Of a stretch of DNA of 29,323 nt, positions 16,028 to 24,021 are shown in pieces. Origin of the DNA: CAZPBO01 sp964584815 (lineage in GTDB: Bacteria; Planctomycetota; SKW154); the NCBI GenBank assembly GCA_964584815.1, contig CAZPBO010000024.1, positions 1 to 29,323 of the forward strand, read 5' to 3'. Each line of letters opens with the position of its first letter. Within the stretch, counting starts at the first letter, position 1. The notes beneath the pieces are model-generated. The model searched no databases, was not told where the DNA came from, and was given only the letters and a program-made list of their open reading frames with translations. A program made the position numbers and the translations under genes.

Positions 16028-17510
16028 CTCTCTCCTCCAACAATTCCAACTTCTTTATGAGGGCGGAGGTTGAATAACCCTTAACCAGTGGTGCCAGAAC
16101 GACCCGTCCCCCGTAACTCTCAACAAATTCCCTTCCCACAACGCCTTTCTCGCGCCAGTCTTCACCTTTGACCAGCACATCGGGTCTCAACGCTTCTATT
16201 ATCTTCTGTGGTGTTGGTTCATCAAACAAAACGACAAAATCTACTGCGGCGAGTGCGGCGAGCATCAACGCGCGGCTTTTTTCGTCGTTTATTGGGCGTC
16301 CCTCACCCTTTATCTCTCTTACGCTTCTATCGCTGTTTAGTCCCACAACAAGGACATCTCCCTGTTCTTTTGCGAACTCAAGCAGGCGAACATGTCCGGG
16401 ATGCAGAATATCAAAGCAGCCGTTTGTGAAGACGACGACTTTGCCGTCGCTTTTGAGACGGCGCAGTGTTTGGGTCATCTCTTTTGTGTTTTTGACCTTT
16501 TTATGTGCGGGGACGAATTTCTGGCTCAACTCCGTCACCACCTCATCCCAGTGAACTGGCACCGCGCCCACTTTGGTCACCTCAATTCCCGCGGTCAGGT
16601 TCGCCAACTCTGCTGCTGTCTCAAGCGGAAATCCGTTTGCCAGAACAAATCCCACTGTTGCAAGCACCATATCACCCGCACCCGACACATCGTAAACCGC
16701 CCTCGCACGGGTGGCGAGATGGGTTCCTTCGCCTTCTGCGCGCACAATGTAGATGCCGTCTCTGTCCAGTGTGATCAGGCAGAAATCAAGGGCGAGGTTC
16801 TTAATCAGTTTGCGTCCCGCTGCATCCACGCCTTCAAATTCGGCGCAATTTTCACCTGTTGCCAGTGCTGCCTCGTAACGGTTGGGCGTTATGCCTGTGG
16901 CGCCGTGGTAGAGGCTGTAGTCCTCGCTGCGGCGTGGGTCAACAAGAACTAATTTCCCTTGTCTGCGGCAGTTGTCTATCAGTTCTTTAAGAAACGGCTT
17001 TGAGAGCAGTCCTTTGGCGTAGTCGGAGACCAGAACGATGTCGCATCCCTGAAGCAGGGATTTTATGCGTTCAAGCAGTGTCTTGGCGGTAGTTTCTTTT
17101 ATGGGACGGGCGGTCTCGCGGTCAACGCGCATTATATGCTGGGTGGCGCGCTGGGCTGATTGCACATACCCCACCATACGCGTCTTCACCGTTGTTGGGC
17201 GCGAACGCTCCACCACCACCTCTGCCTCTATTCCCGCATCCTCAAACAGACTTATAAGCCGCCTTCCTTCAGCATCATCTCCAACCACACTTGCCACCAC
17301 CACATCGCCGCCTAGGGCAGTCGCATCCACCGCCACACATCCTGCGCCCCCAGGGTGTTCTTCCATCTGCTCCATCTTCATCACCGGTATCGGTGCCTCA
17401 GGAGAGACTCTCTCCACCTTTCCCCACTGATAACGGTCAAGTATCACATCGCCCACAACAAGCAGTCGCTTGCGTTTCAGCGCCGACACAACCTCTATCA
17501 GACCTTCCAA
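16002..17510 (-). CDS. hldE: Bifunctional heptose-7-phosphate kinase / heptose-1-phosphate adenylyltransferase
   Basis: Makes ADP-heptose for the lipopolysaccharide inner core. It has 502 residues: a PfkB-type kinase at about 1-320, with VVGDVILDRY, RVSPEAPIPVM, GGAG and the catalytic DVSGAGD near 274-280. A cytidylyltransferase-fold domain follows from about 345 to 490, with FTNGCFDILHPGHV near 356-369, GLNSDRSV, and GYSTSALI as the C-terminal nucleotide-binding motif. The full fusion is as in E. coli HldE. The start is TTG at 17510, with GGAGGAG four bases upstream, overlapping the preceding gene by 13 bases. It sits downstream of lpxK and the lpxL-like gene, so the run supplies both lipid A and core precursors. 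Confidence 0.95.
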   Translation of the reverse strand: MEGLIEVVSALKRKRLLVVGDVILDRYQWGKVERVSPEAPIPVMKMEQMEEHPGGAGCVAVDATALGGDVVVASVVGDDAEGRRLISLFEDAGIEAEVVVERSRPTTVKTRMVGYVQSAQRATQHIMRVDRETARPIKETTAKTLLERIKSLLQGCDIVLVSDYAKGLLSKPFLKELIDNCRRQGKLVLVDPRRSEDYSLYHGATGITPNRYEAALATGENCAEFEGVDAAGRKLIKNLALDFCLITLDRDGIYIVRAEGEGTHLATRARAVYDVSGAGDMVLATVGFVLANGFPLETAAELANLTAGIEVTKVGAVPVHWDEVVTELSQKFVPAHKKVKNTKEMTQTLRRLKSDGKVVVFTNGCFDILHPGHVRLLEFAKEQGDVLVVGLNSDRSVREIKGEGRPINDEKSRALMLAALAAVDFVVLFDEPTPQKIIEALRPDVLVKGEDWREKGVVGREFVESYGGRVVLAPLVKGYSTSALIKKLELLEERDGKKREEK

Positions 17511-18427
17511 CCGTGCTCCTCCGCAAGGAGAAAGAGCCGCAGAAGCGGCAATGTCAACTCGTGCCTTCCGCTGATATGGTAAGGCGTTGCGCCTGTTCTC
17601 TCAAGGATATTACGGGTGGGGCGGTAATGTGGGATTTGGTCAAAGTTGGCGGCGGTGAAGTTGTGCGGTCTTTTGTAGGCGTTTCTGGCGGCGCTCAATG
17701 CTTTAAGGAAGACCTCTGGCATTATGACCGCCGAGCCGAAGTTTATCACCACACCGTTTTGGAGTTGCGCGACGATGTTGACGAAGCGGCGGAAGTCCGA
17801 CAAAGTCGCCGCGCCGAGTTTTGCTCCATCCAGTGCGGGGTGGGTGTGCACGATGTCTGTGCCGAAAGCGATATGGACGGTGGCGGGAATGGAGAGTTGT
17901 GCCGCCGCCGCGAAAAGGGAGTTACGAGCAAATGGTGCCTCAAGCAGCACCTCCCCCAACGCCGCGCCAAGCCCCTTACCTGCCGCTTTCTCTGCTGCCT
18001 TCGCAAAAACTTTCCCTGTCTCGTCTGCCATCCCGAATGAGCCGTCCTTTAGTGCTGTTGCCACATCCTCAGAAGTTCTCCCGCACAGAGCCAACTCTAT
18101 GTCGTGAACGCAGGATGCGCCGTGGGTCGCAAGCGCCTTTATGAAGCCCTGCTTCATTAAGTCAACAAGTATTGGGGTAAGTCCACACTTTATGAGATGT
18201 GCGCCGAACATAAAAAGAATCATCTTACCCTGCCGTTTTGCGTCAACTGTTGCCCGTGCCAGAGCCTTAAAGTCCTTTATCACCCCCACTTGTGGCAGGG
18301 ATTTAAGGAACGATAGGATGTCTGCGGTAAGCGCTGCAGGGCTTGCCGACTGCTCCACGCCAAAAAGTGACGGGCGCTCTGATAGTCGCGTCCGCCTTAA
18401 ACGCTTAAAGTCAAACTCCTCAACCAT
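17498..18427 (-). CDS. Deoxyhypusine-synthase-like protein of unknown role in the LPS gene run
   Basis: 309 residues. The pattern GAHLIKCGLTPILVDLMKQGFIKALATHGASCVHDIELALCGRTSEDV at about residues 75-122 resembles the NAD-binding part of deoxyhypusine synthase (stretch with LISSGI...LV...TTAGGVEEDLIK). The rest is well ordered: FGMADETG at 131-138, IPATVHIAFGTDIVHTHP, VINFGSAVIMPEVFLKAL, and HYRPTRNIL with GRHEL near the end. I recall similar proteins annotated only as hypothetical in deltaproteobacteria near lpxK and hldE. The DHS active-site lysine segment is not evident, and bacteria have no eIF5A, so hypusine formation is unlikely. ATG at 18427 has AAGGAGAG upstream and overlaps the acyltransferase stop by 8 bases. 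Family naming is tentative; the reading frame itself is certain. Confidence 0.6.
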   Translation of the reverse strand: MVEEFDFKRLRRTRLSERPSLFGVEQSASPAALTADILSFLKSLPQVGVIKDFKALARATVDAKRQGKMILFMFGAHLIKCGLTPILVDLMKQGFIKALATHGASCVHDIELALCGRTSEDVATALKDGSFGMADETGKVFAKAAEKAAGKGLGAALGEVLLEAPFARNSLFAAAAQLSIPATVHIAFGTDIVHTHPALDGAKLGAATLSDFRRFVNIVAQLQNGVVINFGSAVIMPEVFLKALSAARNAYKRPHNFTAANFDQIPHYRPTRNILERTGATPYHISGRHELTLPLLRLFLLAEEHGWKV

Positions 18428-19319
18428 CGCTCTCTCCTTTTGGTCTTGTTTTCCAGCGTCTGTGTGTCCAAAGCCATTGATGCGGAAAAGCGCGAACCCA
18501 CATCTCAAACTGTCTTGTGAAAGCAAGTGTCATCCGTGCCACTTCCTCATCCTGGGAACATTTCTCTTCTGGGATTATAGGTTTTCCGAGGAGGAGGCGG
18601 TAGCGCAAGACCTTTTCTCTGACGAGGCAGACGGGGATAATGGGGGTGCGGGTTTTTACGGCGAGCAGGGCGGGAGTTCTTATGGTGGCGGCTTTTCTGC
18701 CGAGGAATGGGACGAAGATGTGGTCGTTTGGGGCGTTTTGGTCGGCGACGATGCCGACATTTGCGCCGCTTCGCAGAAGGGAGAGCAACTTTTTGATAGC
18801 GCCACGCTTTGGGACTGTCTCAAGCCCCAGTTTTTTTCGCAAACCGCCCAGATAGCGTTCAAGGAAAGGGTTGTCAAGCGGGCGTGCGACCGCATAGAAG
18901 GGGGGAGAGAGGAGTGCAAGGAGTGCGCCTGCGAAATCCCAGTTTCCCAGATGCGCGGTGACAAAAATAGCGGTGCGTTTGTCTGTAAGAGGGCGGCGGA
19001 TAGTGGAAAGGTTTTCTCTGGCGAGGAGGGAGAGGAAACGCTTTTTCCTAACGCGGCGGATGTGTTGCATTTCAAGGAAGGATGTGACGAGATGCTGATA
19101 GAGGCGTTTGACGATTTCGGTATGTCTGGATTTTGGGATTTTTGGGGTTACAGAGGCGAGGTTGTGGTATGCGACGCGGCGATGGCGTCTGTCGGCGAGG
19201 CGGATTATGGTGGCAAGAAGCGACGCCACAGCGGGTATCTCCCGACGCGGCAGGAACGAAGCCACAAAGTCCACGAAGCGAACGGCGATGTATTCCGCCG
19301 CCGCGCGCACAATGTTCAT
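18420..19319 (-). CDS. Lipid A biosynthesis acyltransferase, LpxL/HtrB family
   Basis: 299 residues, usual for late lipid A acyltransferases that add secondary acyl chains. The HX4D/E catalytic motif is His123-LGNW-Asp128 in VTAHLGNWDFAG. It is followed by YAVARPLDNPFLERYLGGLRKK and the VGIVADQNAPNDHIFVPFLGR substrate region (here ADQNAP in place of the common ADQDAG). The end, FEMWVRAFPHQWLWTHRRWKTRP, is characteristic. An N-terminal amphipathic or hydrophobic segment probably anchors it on the inner face of the inner membrane. Its ATG overlaps the lpxK stop (ATGA). Which acyl position it fills (LpxL, LpxM or LpxP type) cannot be decided. Confidence 0.93.
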   Translation of the reverse strand: MNIVRAAAEYIAVRFVDFVASFLPRREIPAVASLLATIIRLADRRHRRVAYHNLASVTPKIPKSRHTEIVKRLYQHLVTSFLEMQHIRRVRKKRFLSLLARENLSTIRRPLTDKRTAIFVTAHLGNWDFAGALLALLSPPFYAVARPLDNPFLERYLGGLRKKLGLETVPKRGAIKKLLSLLRSGANVGIVADQNAPNDHIFVPFLGRKAATIRTPALLAVKTRTPIIPVCLVREKVLRYRLLLGKPIIPEEKCSQDEEVARMTLAFTRQFEMWVRAFPHQWLWTHRRWKTRPKGESDG

Positions 19320-20362
19320 ACCCCCAGCACCTCATCAAGCCGCTTTTCCAATTCCTTCTGCCCTTTGACAAACGCAAACTCTATCTCAAGCGCAAAAAGC
19401 GGAAGGGAGAAGTCGTAATGGGTCAGTTTGACGGCGTCTTTTAGGGTGGTGACCATTGCGGCACATTTCAGTTCTTTTGCCTGCTCCTCCAGAGCGCCGA
19501 CAAGACGCCCGTGATATTTCTGGTGGTCGGAGAAGCCGTGGAAGGCGGCTACTTTAACCCCCATCATTGTGAGAGTCATTAGGAACGCGGCGGGATTACC
19601 CAATCCGCAGAACGCAAGGACTTTTTTCCCCTTAAACCAGGAGGGCGCTCTTGTTTTGCCTTTTGGGATGCGCAGGAAATGTTTTGGCTTGTGGACAGCC
19701 TGAATAATGGGGGTGTTGTGGGCGAAGCGCTTTATGGCGGCGATGGTGGTGAGTTTTGTGACGGTTGGGGGGATGTCGGAGCGGGTGAGGATGACAAGAT
19801 GTGCGCGGCGCAGAGCGCTCGGCCACTCCCGCAGCAGTCCCCGCGGGAAGAGATAGCCGTAGCCGAATGGGTTTGTGGCGTCCACAAGGACGATATCAAG
19901 GTCGCGCTTAATGCGCCAGTGCTGGAAGCCGTCATCAAGTATTAGGACATCGGCGCCGTCTTCCTTCGCCTTTTTCGCCGACCTGACCCTGTTCTTGTCG
20001 CAATACACACTCACATCGGGGAGGAGGCGTTTCAACTCCGCTGCTTCTTCGGAGACGCCGTCAACGCTTGCTCCGTAACCCCGCATCAACACCGCCACCC
20101 TAAATCCGCGCTTCTGCAGCATCCTCGCAAGTGTTACAACACAGGGAGTTTTGCCCGTGCCGCCCAGAGTTATGTTACCAACCGACACAACGGGCAACTC
20201 CACTTTATGCGCTTTGAGCAACCGCAGGCGGTAGAGGAGTTTGCGGCAGAGAAGCGCCGCAAGATAAAGGAGTGTTAGCAGCGAAAGAAAAAGGCGCACA
20301 AGGAGGGCTAACGGACCTCTTGCGTCGCCGGATATTATGCGCTCATAAGGTCGCAGCATCAT
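19316..20362 (-). CDS. lpxK: Tetraacyldisaccharide 4'-kinase
   Basis: Phosphorylates the 4' position of the lipid A disaccharide using ATP, at the inner membrane. It has 348 residues. An N-terminal hydrophobic segment (about 17-45) anchors it. The Walker A GNITLGGTGKT is at 62-72, the family motif MRGYGA at 93-98, and DDGFQHWRIKRDLDIVLVDA from 143 contains the catalytic Asp-His region. FCGLGNPAAF and the DHQKY motif follow. Tandem ATGs at 20362 and 20359 are both possible starts. The ribosome-binding site GGAGAA lies within a possible hairpin (20363-20390). It follows rpiB by 58 bases with no terminator, so it is probably part of the same run. Confidence 0.96.
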   Translation of the reverse strand: MMLRPYERIISGDARGPLALLVRLFLSLLTLLYLAALLCRKLLYRLRLLKAHKVELPVVSVGNITLGGTGKTPCVVTLARMLQKRGFRVAVLMRGYGASVDGVSEEAAELKRLLPDVSVYCDKNRVRSAKKAKEDGADVLILDDGFQHWRIKRDLDIVLVDATNPFGYGYLFPRGLLREWPSALRRAHLVILTRSDIPPTVTKLTTIAAIKRFAHNTPIIQAVHKPKHFLRIPKGKTRAPSWFKGKKVLAFCGLGNPAAFLMTLTMMGVKVAAFHGFSDHQKYHGRLVGALEEQAKELKCAAMVTTLKDAVKLTHYDFSLPLFALEIEFAFVKGQKELEKRLDEVLGV

Positions 20363-20390
20363 AACTTTTCTCCGTTTGTGGGGAGAAGTT
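20363..20390 (-). promoter_or_regulatory. Possible hairpin covering the lpxK ribosome-binding site
   Basis: On the minus strand AACTTCTCC pairs with GGAGAA-(AA bulge)-GTT across an 8-base loop; the 3' arm is the Shine-Dalgarno sequence of lpxK. Folding could limit lpxK translation. This is a visual prediction only and may be accidental. Confidence 0.25.
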
Positions 20391-20420
20391 TAACGAAAGT
20401 GAGGGGTGAAGGCAAGGCGG

Positions 20421-20870
20421 CTATTTAAGATGTGCCTTTTCATATTGCGAGATTTTGTTAACGCGTCGGAGGTGTCTGCCGCCTTCAAAAGGCGTGGTAA
20501 GGAAGGTGCGGACGATATCTAATGCCGTTTTGGTGTCTGTAAGACGGGCACCGATGCAGAGGGCGTTGGCGTTGTTGTGGAGACGGCAGAGTTCGGCGGC
20601 TTGGGTGGAGCAGCAGAGTGCTGCGCGAACTCCCGCCACCTTGTTGGCGCACATTGACATTCCGATGCCGCTGCCGCAGACGAGTATCGCTGCGTCGCAG
20701 TCGCCGCGCGCCACAGCCTCCGCCGCCGAAAAAGCAAAATCCGGATAGTCGCAACTCTCCTCACTGCTGGTGCCGAAGTCCTCAAACTGATGTCCCAACT
20801 CCGCCAAAACATCTTTTATCCGCTCCTTCAGGGTGAAACCTGCGTGGTCAGACGCCAATGCTATGCGCAT
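20421..20870 (-). CDS. rpiB: Ribose-5-phosphate isomerase B
   Basis: Interconverts ribose 5-phosphate and ribulose 5-phosphate in the pentose phosphate pathway; cytoplasmic. It has 149 residues, the normal length. The N-terminus IALASDHAGF carries the Asp8-His9 pair. CGSGIGMSMCANKV holds the catalytic Cys65 and the phosphate loop, and RLHNNANALCIGAR (from residue 96) the second catalytic region with His98. The end FEGGRHLRRVNKI is typical. AGGAGC lies upstream of the ATG, and the gene follows the Sua5/phosphatase fusion by 11 bases. In Bacillus, rpiB (ywlF) also lies next to ywlC (Sua5) and ywlE (phosphatase), so this is an old gene neighbourhood. It could also act on allose 6-phosphate, but the context favours ribose. 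Confidence 0.96.
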   Translation of the reverse strand: MRIALASDHAGFTLKERIKDVLAELGHQFEDFGTSSEESCDYPDFAFSAAEAVARGDCDAAILVCGSGIGMSMCANKVAGVRAALCCSTQAAELCRLHNNANALCIGARLTDTKTALDIVRTFLTTPFEGGRHLRRVNKISQYEKAHLK

Positions 20871-20881
20871 TTTTTTGCTCC

Positions 20882-21973
20882 TTATGACTTACTCTTTGCA
20901 GCAGGGATATGTGAAAGCACTTCCTCAAGACGCATTTTGACGGCGTCTTTTATCTTGTCGGCGATGCGGCGATAGACCTCAAGCGGCTGTCCTATGGGGT
21001 CTTCAATGGTGTCAGGGTGGAGGAGTTTGACTTTGTGGTGGTGTTTTTTTGTGGTGCGTTGTTTAATGGCGTCAATATGGTAGTGTGTCATCGCAAAGAT
21101 GATGTCTGCATCTTCCAGCATAAAGGGTTGCAGATGGCGTGAGCGATGAGCGGAGAGGTCAAAGCCGTGTTCCAAAAGGACGGACTGCGCGTGGGTGGAT
21201 GCGGGGCTGCCGGCGGTTGCGTCGGTGCCGGCGGAGAGGACAAATATACCCGTTTCCTCAAGGTCACGCACCTGAAGAGAGAGGCTTTCGGCTATAGCCA
21301 TTTTGAAAAAGGCTTCTGCCATAGGACTGCGGCACATATTGCCTGTGCAGACGAGCAGAAGTATGAAGATTTGCTCATCGTCAAACGCTTGTTGGGGCAG
21401 GGCGCCTTTGCGCATAACGCGCCATTTGCGCCAGTCCTTAATGCGCACCACAGTGGAGGCAACCCCGAGTTTTGCGGGACCGCTGTCCACCACAGCGTCT
21501 ATCTTTCCGTCAAAGTAGGCGAGGACATCTTTTGTGTTTTTTGCGGGTTTCTTGCCTGATGGGTTGGCGGAGGGGGCAATAACAGGGACGCAGGCGGCGT
21601 CAATAATGCGGCGGGCAACATCGTGGTCAGGCAGACGCAGCCCGATGGTGGTATCAGAGGCGGTGTCAAGCACCAGCGTCATAGGACCTGGCCAGTGTTT
21701 GCGGGAGAGGAACCGCGCCAGTGGGGGGATTTCTGTCAGATATGACCAGACGGCATTGCGGGATGCGATGTGGACGGTGTAGCGCTTGTCGGATGGACGC
21801 TGCTTCAGCGCATCCAACCGTTTGACGGCGCTTGGGTCGTCGCGATTGGCGGCGAGACCGTAGACCGTCTCGGTGGGTATGGCAACAATGCCGCCACCGC
21901 GGATGATTTCCGCCACTTCCTCTATGTGGCTATCCTGCGGGTCAGTGACCTTAAAGATGCGTGTCTTCATCAT
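20882..21973 (-). CDS. Fusion of threonylcarbamoyl-AMP synthase (Sua5/YrdC) and low-molecular-weight protein phosphatase
   Basis: 363 residues with two enzymes. Residues about 12-195 are a YrdC/Sua5 domain, which makes threonylcarbamoyl-AMP for the t6A tRNA modification: PTETVYGLAANR at 33-44, KRP-like KQRPSDKR at 57-64, WPGPMTLVL, SAPSANPSG-like IAPSANPSG, STVV. Residues about 200-355 are a low-molecular-weight phosphatase: C(X)5R loop Cys209-TGNMC-Arg215, SAGT, and general-acid Asp325 in EDPIGQP. In the arginine phosphatase YwlE the loop reads CTGNTCRS with Thr selecting phospho-arginine; here Met213 occupies that place, so the substrate is unclear. The Sua5 C-terminal domain of long Sua5 is absent. 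Two ATGs (21973, 21970) follow GAGGAAGG directly. Confidence 0.92.
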   Translation of the reverse strand: MMKTRIFKVTDPQDSHIEEVAEIIRGGGIVAIPTETVYGLAANRDDPSAVKRLDALKQRPSDKRYTVHIASRNAVWSYLTEIPPLARFLSRKHWPGPMTLVLDTASDTTIGLRLPDHDVARRIIDAACVPVIAPSANPSGKKPAKNTKDVLAYFDGKIDAVVDSGPAKLGVASTVVRIKDWRKWRVMRKGALPQQAFDDEQIFILLLVCTGNMCRSPMAEAFFKMAIAESLSLQVRDLEETGIFVLSAGTDATAGSPASTHAQSVLLEHGFDLSAHRSRHLQPFMLEDADIIFAMTHYHIDAIKQRTTKKHHHKVKLLHPDTIEDPIGQPLEVYRRIADKIKDAVKMRLEEVLSHIPAAKSKS

Positions 21974-21979
21974 CCTTCC

Positions 21980-23026
21980 TCAGAAGGGTCTGAAATACTC
22001 CTCCGCCACACGGTAGAGTTCTTCGTCAATGGTTTTGAGTTTTGCGACCGCTTGTTCCAGCGGAACAGCCACGATTTTCGTTCCGTGGAGGGCGACCATC
22101 TTGCCGAAGTCGCGTTCAAGTGTGAGTTCTGCGGCTTTGATACCGAAGCGGACGCCGAGAACGCGGTCAAAGGCGGTGGGCGTGCCGCCCCTTTGGAGGT
22201 GTCCCAACACCACCACACGCGTCTCATAACCTGTGCGCTCCTCTATCATCTTGGCTATGCGGTGACCTATTCCGCCGAGACGCACATGTCCGAACTCGTC
22301 ACGCTCTTTGGTCTGGGTTATCACTGTTCCGTCTTTGAACTGCGCACCTTCAGCGACCACGACTATGTTGTAGTCGTGGACTTTGGAACGCTGACGGTTG
22401 CGCTTTAGAATCTGTGCCACCTCGTCAATGTCAAAGGGCTTTTCGGGGACGAGTATGACATCAGCGCCGCCAGCAAGCCCTGCGTGGGTCGCTATCCACC
22501 CCGCGTGACGCCCCATCACCTCTACCACTATCACTCGGTGATGGCTTTCTGCTGTCGTGCGGATGCGGTCAACCGCCTCCATCGCCACATTCACCGCAGT
22601 ATCAAAACCAAATGTGTAGTCGGTTCCTGAAAGGTCGTTGTCTATGGTTTTCGGCACTCCTACCACAGGAAAATTCTCCTCTTTGTAAAGTCTGTGGGCG
22701 ACACCGAGCGTGTCGTCCCCGCCCACCACTATCAGCGCATCCAACCCGAACTTCTTCATTGTCTCCTTAACACGGGGGATGTTCTTTTCGGGGTCTTTGT
22801 AAGGGTTTGTGCGGGTTGTGCCGATTATGGTGCCGCCTATCGGCAGGATTTCTGATGTGTCCTCCACGGTTAAGGGTCTTGTCAGTCCCTCAATCATTCC
22901 CTTCCAGCCGTCAAGGATGCCAAGCACCTCAACATTGTGCTTATCCATTTTGCGCACCACAGCCCCTATAACGGCGTTGAGCCCGGGACAGTCGCCCCCA
23001 CCTGTAAGTATCCCTACCCGCCGCAT
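21980..23026 (-). CDS. 6-phosphofructokinase, pyrophosphate-dependent type by signature
   Basis: 348 residues of the PfkA family, converting fructose 6-phosphate to the 1,6-bisphosphate in glycolysis. The N-terminal GGGDCPGLNAVI (9-20) binds the phosphoryl donor. GGDDT at 102-106 carries Asp105 where ATP enzymes have Gly (E. coli Gly104), and PKTIDND at 125-131 carries Lys126 where ATP enzymes have Gly (Gly124). Asp plus Lys is the established signature of pyrophosphate-using enzymes. The base Asp129 in TIDND and MGRHAGW at 171-177 are intact. ATG at 23026 follows AGGAGAG; the longer frame from 23080 would overlap efp. It lies between efp and the Sua5 fusion with gaps of 10 and 6 bases. Confidence 0.93.
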   Translation of the reverse strand: MRRVGILTGGGDCPGLNAVIGAVVRKMDKHNVEVLGILDGWKGMIEGLTRPLTVEDTSEILPIGGTIIGTTRTNPYKDPEKNIPRVKETMKKFGLDALIVVGGDDTLGVAHRLYKEENFPVVGVPKTIDNDLSGTDYTFGFDTAVNVAMEAVDRIRTTAESHHRVIVVEVMGRHAGWIATHAGLAGGADVILVPEKPFDIDEVAQILKRNRQRSKVHDYNIVVVAEGAQFKDGTVITQTKERDEFGHVRLGGIGHRIAKMIEERTGYETRVVVLGHLQRGGTPTAFDRVLGVRFGIKAAELTLERDFGKMVALHGTKIVAVPLEQAVAKLKTIDEELYRVAEEYFRPF

Positions 23027-23036
23027 ACACTCTCTC

Positions 23037-23600
23037 CTAATTCTGGACACGCTCAACATAAGCACCCGTGCGGGTGTCAACTTTCACCTTGTCGCCTTCC
23101 TTTATGAAAAGCGGAACACGCACCACATATCCTGTCTGCAATTTCGCTGGTTTTGAACCGCCTGACGCGGTGTCTCCCTTCTCTCCGGGGTCTGTCTCCA
23201 CCACCTCAAGCACAACCGTCTCCGGCAACTCAACCGCCACAATATCTTCTTTGTGCATCAGCACATCGCACTCAATATTCTCAACAAGGAAAGGAAGCGC
23301 CCATTCAATCTTCTCAAGTGGTATCTCCAACTGCTCATAGGTTTTTGTGTCCATAAAGACAAAAAGGTTTCCATCACGATACAGATATTCCATCTTTTTG
23401 CGCTCAATGAACGCACGCTCAACTTTCTCCTCCGCACGGAAGGTGTGCTCAATTGTCCTGCCATCTTTGAGCCTGCGCATCTTCACCCGCACAAAAGCCC
23501 CGCCTTTTCCGGGCTTTGTGTGGTGAAACTCCAGTATCTGATACAGCAGACCATCACTGTGAACTATGGTCGTGCCTGCTCGCAAGTCGTTTGCGATCAC
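23037..23600 (-). CDS. efp: Translation elongation factor P
   Basis: Relieves ribosome stalling at consecutive prolines. It has 187 residues, three beta-barrel domains, normal length. The tip loop KPGKGGAF has Lys32 at the position that is modified in other bacteria (Lys34 in E. coli). This indicates an EpmAB-type or Bacillus-type modified or unmodified lysine, not the rhamnosylated arginine type. The C-terminal domain ends GYVVRVPLFIKEGDKVKVDTRTGAYVERVQ, as expected. GTG at 23600 is preferred: GAGGAGGG lies 5 bases upstream and the protein then begins with the family MIANDLRAG. An in-frame TTG at 23615 lies over that site. No epmA or epmB is in view. Confidence 0.97.
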   Translation of the reverse strand: MIANDLRAGTTIVHSDGLLYQILEFHHTKPGKGGAFVRVKMRRLKDGRTIEHTFRAEEKVERAFIERKKMEYLYRDGNLFVFMDTKTYEQLEIPLEKIEWALPFLVENIECDVLMHKEDIVAVELPETVVLEVVETDPGEKGDTASGGSKPAKLQTGYVVRVPLFIKEGDKVKVDTRTGAYVERVQN

Positions 23601-23627
23601 TGTGTCCCTCCTCAACCTCTTTGGGGG

Positions 23628-24020
23628 TTATGCGCGCACATCGTATTTGATAAAGCGCACTCCCATACCGAACTTTCCATCGGACATAGAGAGACGAACA
23701 GGCTCCGCCACGATTTGCCACCCACGCAGGTCGCGGTTACGGAATCTTATCCGTATATAGAAGGGTTTTGCGGGAAAAACCTTTTTGTTGAGGTCAAAAT
23801 TTGTTAGAAACGCGCCCGTTGCTGAAAGGTCAACCATTGTGGCGCGACCGTGGTCCACCTTGTTCCAGTTACGCAGCACTATCTCCACATCGCAGCGGAT
23901 GCGCACCTGTCGCCTCCTGGCGCCACGAAAACGCGCCTCAAGATGCTCAACAAACAAATCCTTGTTCTTTATCGGTTCCACTCCTTCCAGTTCCTCGTGA
24001 CCGAATGTTTTCTCCTCCAT
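23628..24020 (-). CDS. PilZ-domain protein, probable c-di-GMP receptor
   Basis: 130 residues, a single PilZ domain with a short N-terminal extension. Both c-di-GMP-binding motifs are present: RxxxR as Arg36-Arg37-Gln-Val-Arg40 in ARRRQVRIRCD, and (D/N)xSxxG as Asp64-Leu-Ser66-Ala-Thr-Gly69 in VDLSATGAFL. Alternating strands complete a barrel (YIRIRFRN, WQIVAEPVRL, FGMGVRFI). No output domain is attached, so it would act by binding a partner. It starts 1 base after the MshEN-like gene stop and is likely cotranslated. The neighbouring pseudopilin genes 14 kb away and the adjacent MshEN protein suggest control of a pilus, secretion or envelope process, but the partner is unknown. Confidence 0.88.
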   Translation of the reverse strand: MEEKTFGHEELEGVEPIKNKDLFVEHLEARFRGARRRQVRIRCDVEIVLRNWNKVDHGRATMVDLSATGAFLTNFDLNKKVFPAKPFYIRIRFRNRDLRGWQIVAEPVRLSMSDGKFGMGVRFIKYDVRA

Positions 24021-24021
24021 A

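Noticed and set aside
18141..19418. A 425-codon plus-strand open frame
   Set aside because: It lies opposite the DHS-like gene, the LpxL-like gene and the end of lpxK, all with strong motifs; the translation has no domain and the region is explained by the minus strand.
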